Assembly (NCBI GenBank): GCA_947503365.1
Contig: CANNDT010000006.1
Coordinates: forward strand, 1-64,000
From: CANNDT01 sp945876205
GTDB taxonomy: Bacteria; Acidobacteriota; Vicinamibacteria; Vicinamibacterales; UBA2999
DNA length: 64,000 nucleotides
Direction of reading: 5' to 3'
Both the position numbers and the translations under genes were made by a program. The notes below the pieces were generated by a model that saw only the letters and a program-made list of their open reading frames with translations, made no database searches and was not told where the DNA came from. This document shows positions 62,726-64,000 of this stretch, in pieces (the first letter of the stretch is position 1; every line of letters starts with the position of its first letter).

Positions 62726-63970
62726 ATGACCAAGATTCAGGCATCTGCTGGCCTCGTTGTTCTGTGCGCCCTGGTGTTGTGTGCGACAAGCCAAATCGGC
62801 TCCGCGCAGGTGGTCGCACGACAGGAAGTAGACAAGAATGGCGCGCCCCAATACCGCGTCGACCCGTTCTGGCCCAAGCCGCTCCCGAACAAATGGAGCA
62901 TGCAGCAAGTGGTGGGGATCTGGGTCGACCAGATGGATCACGTCTGGTTCCTCAATCGCGGCGTGGCCGCGCTCCCCATCGAGCTGGTGGCCGAAGGCGA
63001 TCCGTCCGCGCCGTGCTGCGTGCGTGGGCCTGAGCTGATCGAAGTCGATCAGCAGGGCACTGTGGTCAATTCATGGGGCGGCCCGAAATTTCACCCGAAG
63101 TGGCCCGCCACACTGCAGACGGTGATTGTCGATTCGAAGGGCTTCGTCTGGATCTCCGGCGAAGCCAACGAGGACAGCATCCTGAAGTTCACTCGCGACG
63201 GAAAACTGGTCTGGGACTTCGAGCATCGTCCCTCGCCTGAACAAGCGAAGATGCCGGAGACCAATCAGGAGACGAGCTACCTGCTCAACAAGGGTCGCTT
63301 CCAGCTCGACGAGGTGGCCAACGAGATTTACATCATCAACCAGAAGCGCGTGGTCGTCTATGACGCGTCGACCGGCGCCTACAAACGCGGCTGGGGCGGC
63401 CATGGGATGCCGCTCAGCGAGGTCGAGAACGGGCCGATCGCCGGCTACAAATGGACCGGCGGCCCGCCGCCCGAGGAGAAGAACTTCGTCCCGAACCTGC
63501 ACTTCGTCGAGATCTCGAAAGACCGGCGCGTCTACATCGGCGAGCGAGGGCAGAACCGGATCCAGGTGTTCACCACCGAAGGGAAGTGGCTGCAGGACAT
63601 CTACGTGTCGCCGAACTCACCCGCGCAGCGAGGGGGATGCGGCGGCATGAGCGTGCCCAATGCGCCGAACATGGCCGTGCCGATGACGTTCTATCAGTCG
63701 ATTTGCGGCACCATGTACAAGATGGTGATGTCGAAGGACCCGCAGCAGAAGTACCTCTTCGTCGCGGACGCGCACAACGACGTCATCTGGATTGTCGAGC
63801 GGCAAAGCGGCAAGACCCTCGGAAACTTCGGCGGCAGTGGCCGGTACGCCGGCCAGATGACCTTCCCGAACTCAATCGGCGTCGATACACGGGGCAACGT
63901 CTACGTGGGCGAAGTGGATATGGGAAAACGGATCCAGAAGTTCGCTCCGGTTTTGAGCGGCGCCCGGTAG
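62726..63970 (+). CDS. Secreted NHL-repeat beta-propeller protein
   Basis: This 414-residue protein has a signal peptide (1-27, ending GSAQ) and a propeller made of NHL-type repeats (for example TVIVDSKGFVWISGEANEDSILKF, RVYIGERGQNRIQVFTTEGK, and SIGVDTRGNVYVGEVD). A conserved start FWPKPLPNKW is typical for this acidobacterial family. A lyase related to peptidylglycine alpha-hydroxyglycine lyase or a binding scaffold are both possible. Paired cysteines (CC near 97, CGG and ICG near 310-330) may form disulfides. A strong ribosome site (AAGGAGCGGAG) precedes the ATG. Confidence 0.85.
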   Translation: MTKIQASAGLVVLCALVLCATSQIGSAQVVARQEVDKNGAPQYRVDPFWPKPLPNKWSMQQVVGIWVDQMDHVWFLNRGVAALPIELVAEGDPSAPCCVRGPELIEVDQQGTVVNSWGGPKFHPKWPATLQTVIVDSKGFVWISGEANEDSILKFTRDGKLVWDFEHRPSPEQAKMPETNQETSYLLNKGRFQLDEVANEIYIINQKRVVVYDASTGAYKRGWGGHGMPLSEVENGPIAGYKWTGGPPPEEKNFVPNLHFVEISKDRRVYIGERGQNRIQVFTTEGKWLQDIYVSPNSPAQRGGCGGMSVPNAPNMAVPMTFYQSICGTMYKMVMSKDPQQKYLFVADAHNDVIWIVERQSGKTLGNFGGSGRYAGQMTFPNSIGVDTRGNVYVGEVDMGKRIQKFAPVLSGAR

Positions 63971-64000
63971 CGGGAACGTTCGACCGGCTCCGTCCTCTAC

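Overview
This 64 kb window is gene-dense, high-GC chromosomal DNA. The combination of Oar-like TonB receptors with a carboxypeptidase-regulatory plug domain, a DUF5916 barrel protein, DinB/DUF1572 proteins, PKD lipoproteins and many secreted proteins of unknown function suggests an Acidobacteriota bacterium, probably Vicinamibacteria-like. That placement is an inference from gene content; no rRNA or other marker gene is present to prove it.

Layout. 1-1203: end of a LytS-type histidine kinase coupled to its LytTR response regulator. 1423-9008: a redox module on one strand, made of a membrane-anchored FAD/[2Fe-2S] reductase, a cytochrome b-like membrane protein, two secreted cytochromes with 24 and 18 CxxCH motifs, an outer-membrane beta-barrel and a small membrane-anchored protein. 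It reads as a candidate route from NAD(P)H to outside the cell. 9042-10176: two DinB-fold proteins. 10173-13420 (minus): rhomboid protease, ferritin-like/VIT1 iron transporter, small membrane protein, prephenate dehydratase. 13446: ubiX. 14025-15600: a decayed stretch with remnants of lnt, a DUF1566 gene stopped by an in-frame TAG, and a frameshifted kinase. 15620-16262: a VapBC-type toxin-antitoxin pair. 17648-22454 (minus): a coupled unit of EVE-domain protein, two FtsX-like permeases, an ABC ATPase and an FtsX-AttH fusion. 22563: mug-type glycosylase. 23065: a shortened MFS transporter.

23969-35102 is a complete-looking Tad/Flp pilus operon (cpaC, flp, tadE, cpaB, tadG, tadZ, tadA, tadB, tadC, tadD) without a prepilin peptidase. 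35134-47951 holds secreted or outer-membrane genes: a PKD lipoprotein, a sugar dehydrogenase, two MBL-fold proteins (one with a damaged metal site), a DUF5916 barrel, a TonB receptor and its neighbours. 49322-56952 is a pyruvate node: malic enzyme, CoA-transferase, DHOD-like protein and pyruvate:ferredoxin oxidoreductase. 57261-59363: a lipoprotein, a small secreted protein and an AI-2E-type permease.

59364-62605 looks like a variable spot around tRNA-Ser(GGA): a phosphoketolase scrap, a Fic protein behind a stacked palindromic operator, an XRE-nucleotidyltransferase pair behind its own palindrome, and a transposase scrap. 62726-63970 is a secreted NHL beta-propeller protein.

Two patterns cut across the window. 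Many genes have a TANNNT -10 element only 6-7 bases before the start codon, which predicts leaderless mRNAs. Several spacers carry REP-like hairpins or GAAC-rich short repeats.
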